From positions 1 through 14,724 of the forward strand of contig CANRAX010000021.1 in NCBI GenBank assembly GCA_947628635.1: a stretch of DNA of 14,724 bases, written 5' to 3'. The stretch comes from an uncultured Bacilli bacterium. Its GTDB lineage: Bacteria; Bacillota_I; Bacilli_A; RF39; UBA660. Within the stretch, counting starts at the first letter, position 1, and each line of letters begins with the position of its first letter. The notes below the pieces were generated by a model, which ran no database searches, was not told the DNA's origin, and saw only the letters and a program-made list of their open reading frames with translations. Made by a program: the position numbers and the translations under genes. Positions 14,493 through 14,724 of this stretch are shown here, piece by piece.

Positions 14493-14714
14493 ATGAAAAA
14501 GGTAGTTTTAAAAATTGAGGGTATGAGTTGTGATGGATGTAGAAATAGATTAGAAAAATTTTTAAATAATAAAGATGATATAAAAAAGGCTAAAGTTAGT
14601 CTAGATGAAAAATTAGCATACATTGAATGTGATGATGAAACTTCAATTGATACATTAAACGAATATGTTAGTGATTGTGGCTATGAAAGTATGGGAGAAG
14701 TAAATGAAAATTAA
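14493..14714 (+). CDS. Heavy-metal-associated (HMA) domain protein, CopZ-like metallochaperone
   Basis: HMA proteins are small ferredoxin-fold carriers that bind Cu(I) or another soft metal through GMxCxxC and pass it to P-type ATPases. This 73-residue protein is a single HMA domain: VLKIEGMSCDGCRNRLEKFL with Cys13 and Cys16, a VSLDEKLAYIEC strand pair, and a final helix-strand DTLNEYVSDCGYES. The metal ligands are present. Which metal it carries cannot be told from the sequence. It follows trhP2 by 38 bases and may start a new transcription unit. The end overlaps a possible next start codon at 14704, so it could be cotranscribed with a transport gene beyond the window. Confidence 0.88.
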   Translation: MKKVVLKIEGMSCDGCRNRLEKFLNNKDDIKKAKVSLDEKLAYIECDDETSIDTLNEYVSDCGYESMGEVNEN

Positions 14715-14724
14715 GTTTACTAGT
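14704..14724 (+). CDS. Possible start of the next gene (cut by window end)
   Basis: ATG 14704 opens a frame of seven codons (MKIKFTS) to the window edge, overlapping the HMA stop by 11 bases, with a GGGAGA purine run at 14693-14698 upstream. Overlaps of this kind are common in this window, but there is too little sequence to identify a product. A cation-transport protein would fit the neighbour but is a guess. Confidence 0.3.

Overview
The window is 14.7 kb of very AT-rich DNA (under roughly one third G+C by eye) with every gene on the + strand, tightly packed. No intergenic gap exceeds 160 bases, and I see no RNA genes, insertion sequences or CRISPR. The proteins point to a Firmicutes/Bacilli-type bacterium. 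UGA is a stop here (it ends the ireB and ruvX reading frames) and Trp is written UGG, so this is not a Mycoplasma/Spiroplasma-type code. MltG, IreB and a CHAP hydrolase imply a cell with peptidoglycan. An uncultured gut Bacilli lineage of the low-GC 'RF39-like' kind would fit, but that placement is inference.

Region 1 (1-3553) is the end of a translation-fidelity operon: the 3' end of gatA, then gatB and aspS, joined by short overlaps. GatCAB amidates misacylated Glu-tRNA(Gln) and/or Asp-tRNA(Asn). The AspRS has sequence signatures unlike the Bacillus enzyme and carries the His found in non-discriminating bacterial AspRS, so it may supply Asp-tRNA(Asn) to GatCAB.

Region 2 (3554-7239) holds two monocistronic-looking membrane genes, each with its own promoter. 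The first is a seven-helix hybrid histidine kinase with kinase, receiver and HPt modules in one chain. The second is a GluP/YqgP-type rhomboid protease. The 159-base gap before the kinase holds a direct repeat pair upstream of a good sigma-A promoter.

Region 3 (7315-14454) is the conserved Firmicutes block known from Bacillus subtilis as yrzL-yrrK-yrzB-yrrL-yrrM-yrrN-yrrO: ireB, ruvX, a DUF1292 gene, mltG, trmR, trhP1, trhP2. TrhP1/TrhP2 and TrmR together make 5-methoxyuridine at tRNA wobble position 34 (hydroxylation, then methylation). Here the block is split: three genes with no counterpart in the B. subtilis order sit between trmR and trhP1. They are a membrane-anchored CHAP protein with a VirB2/TrbC-like two-helix N-terminus, and two paralogous single-pass membrane proteins with extracytoplasmic domains sharing a CxxxC motif. 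This insertion is the least explained part of the window.

Region 4 (14455-14724) holds a small heavy-metal-associated (CopZ-like) protein, and the first codons of what may be another overlapping gene at the window edge.
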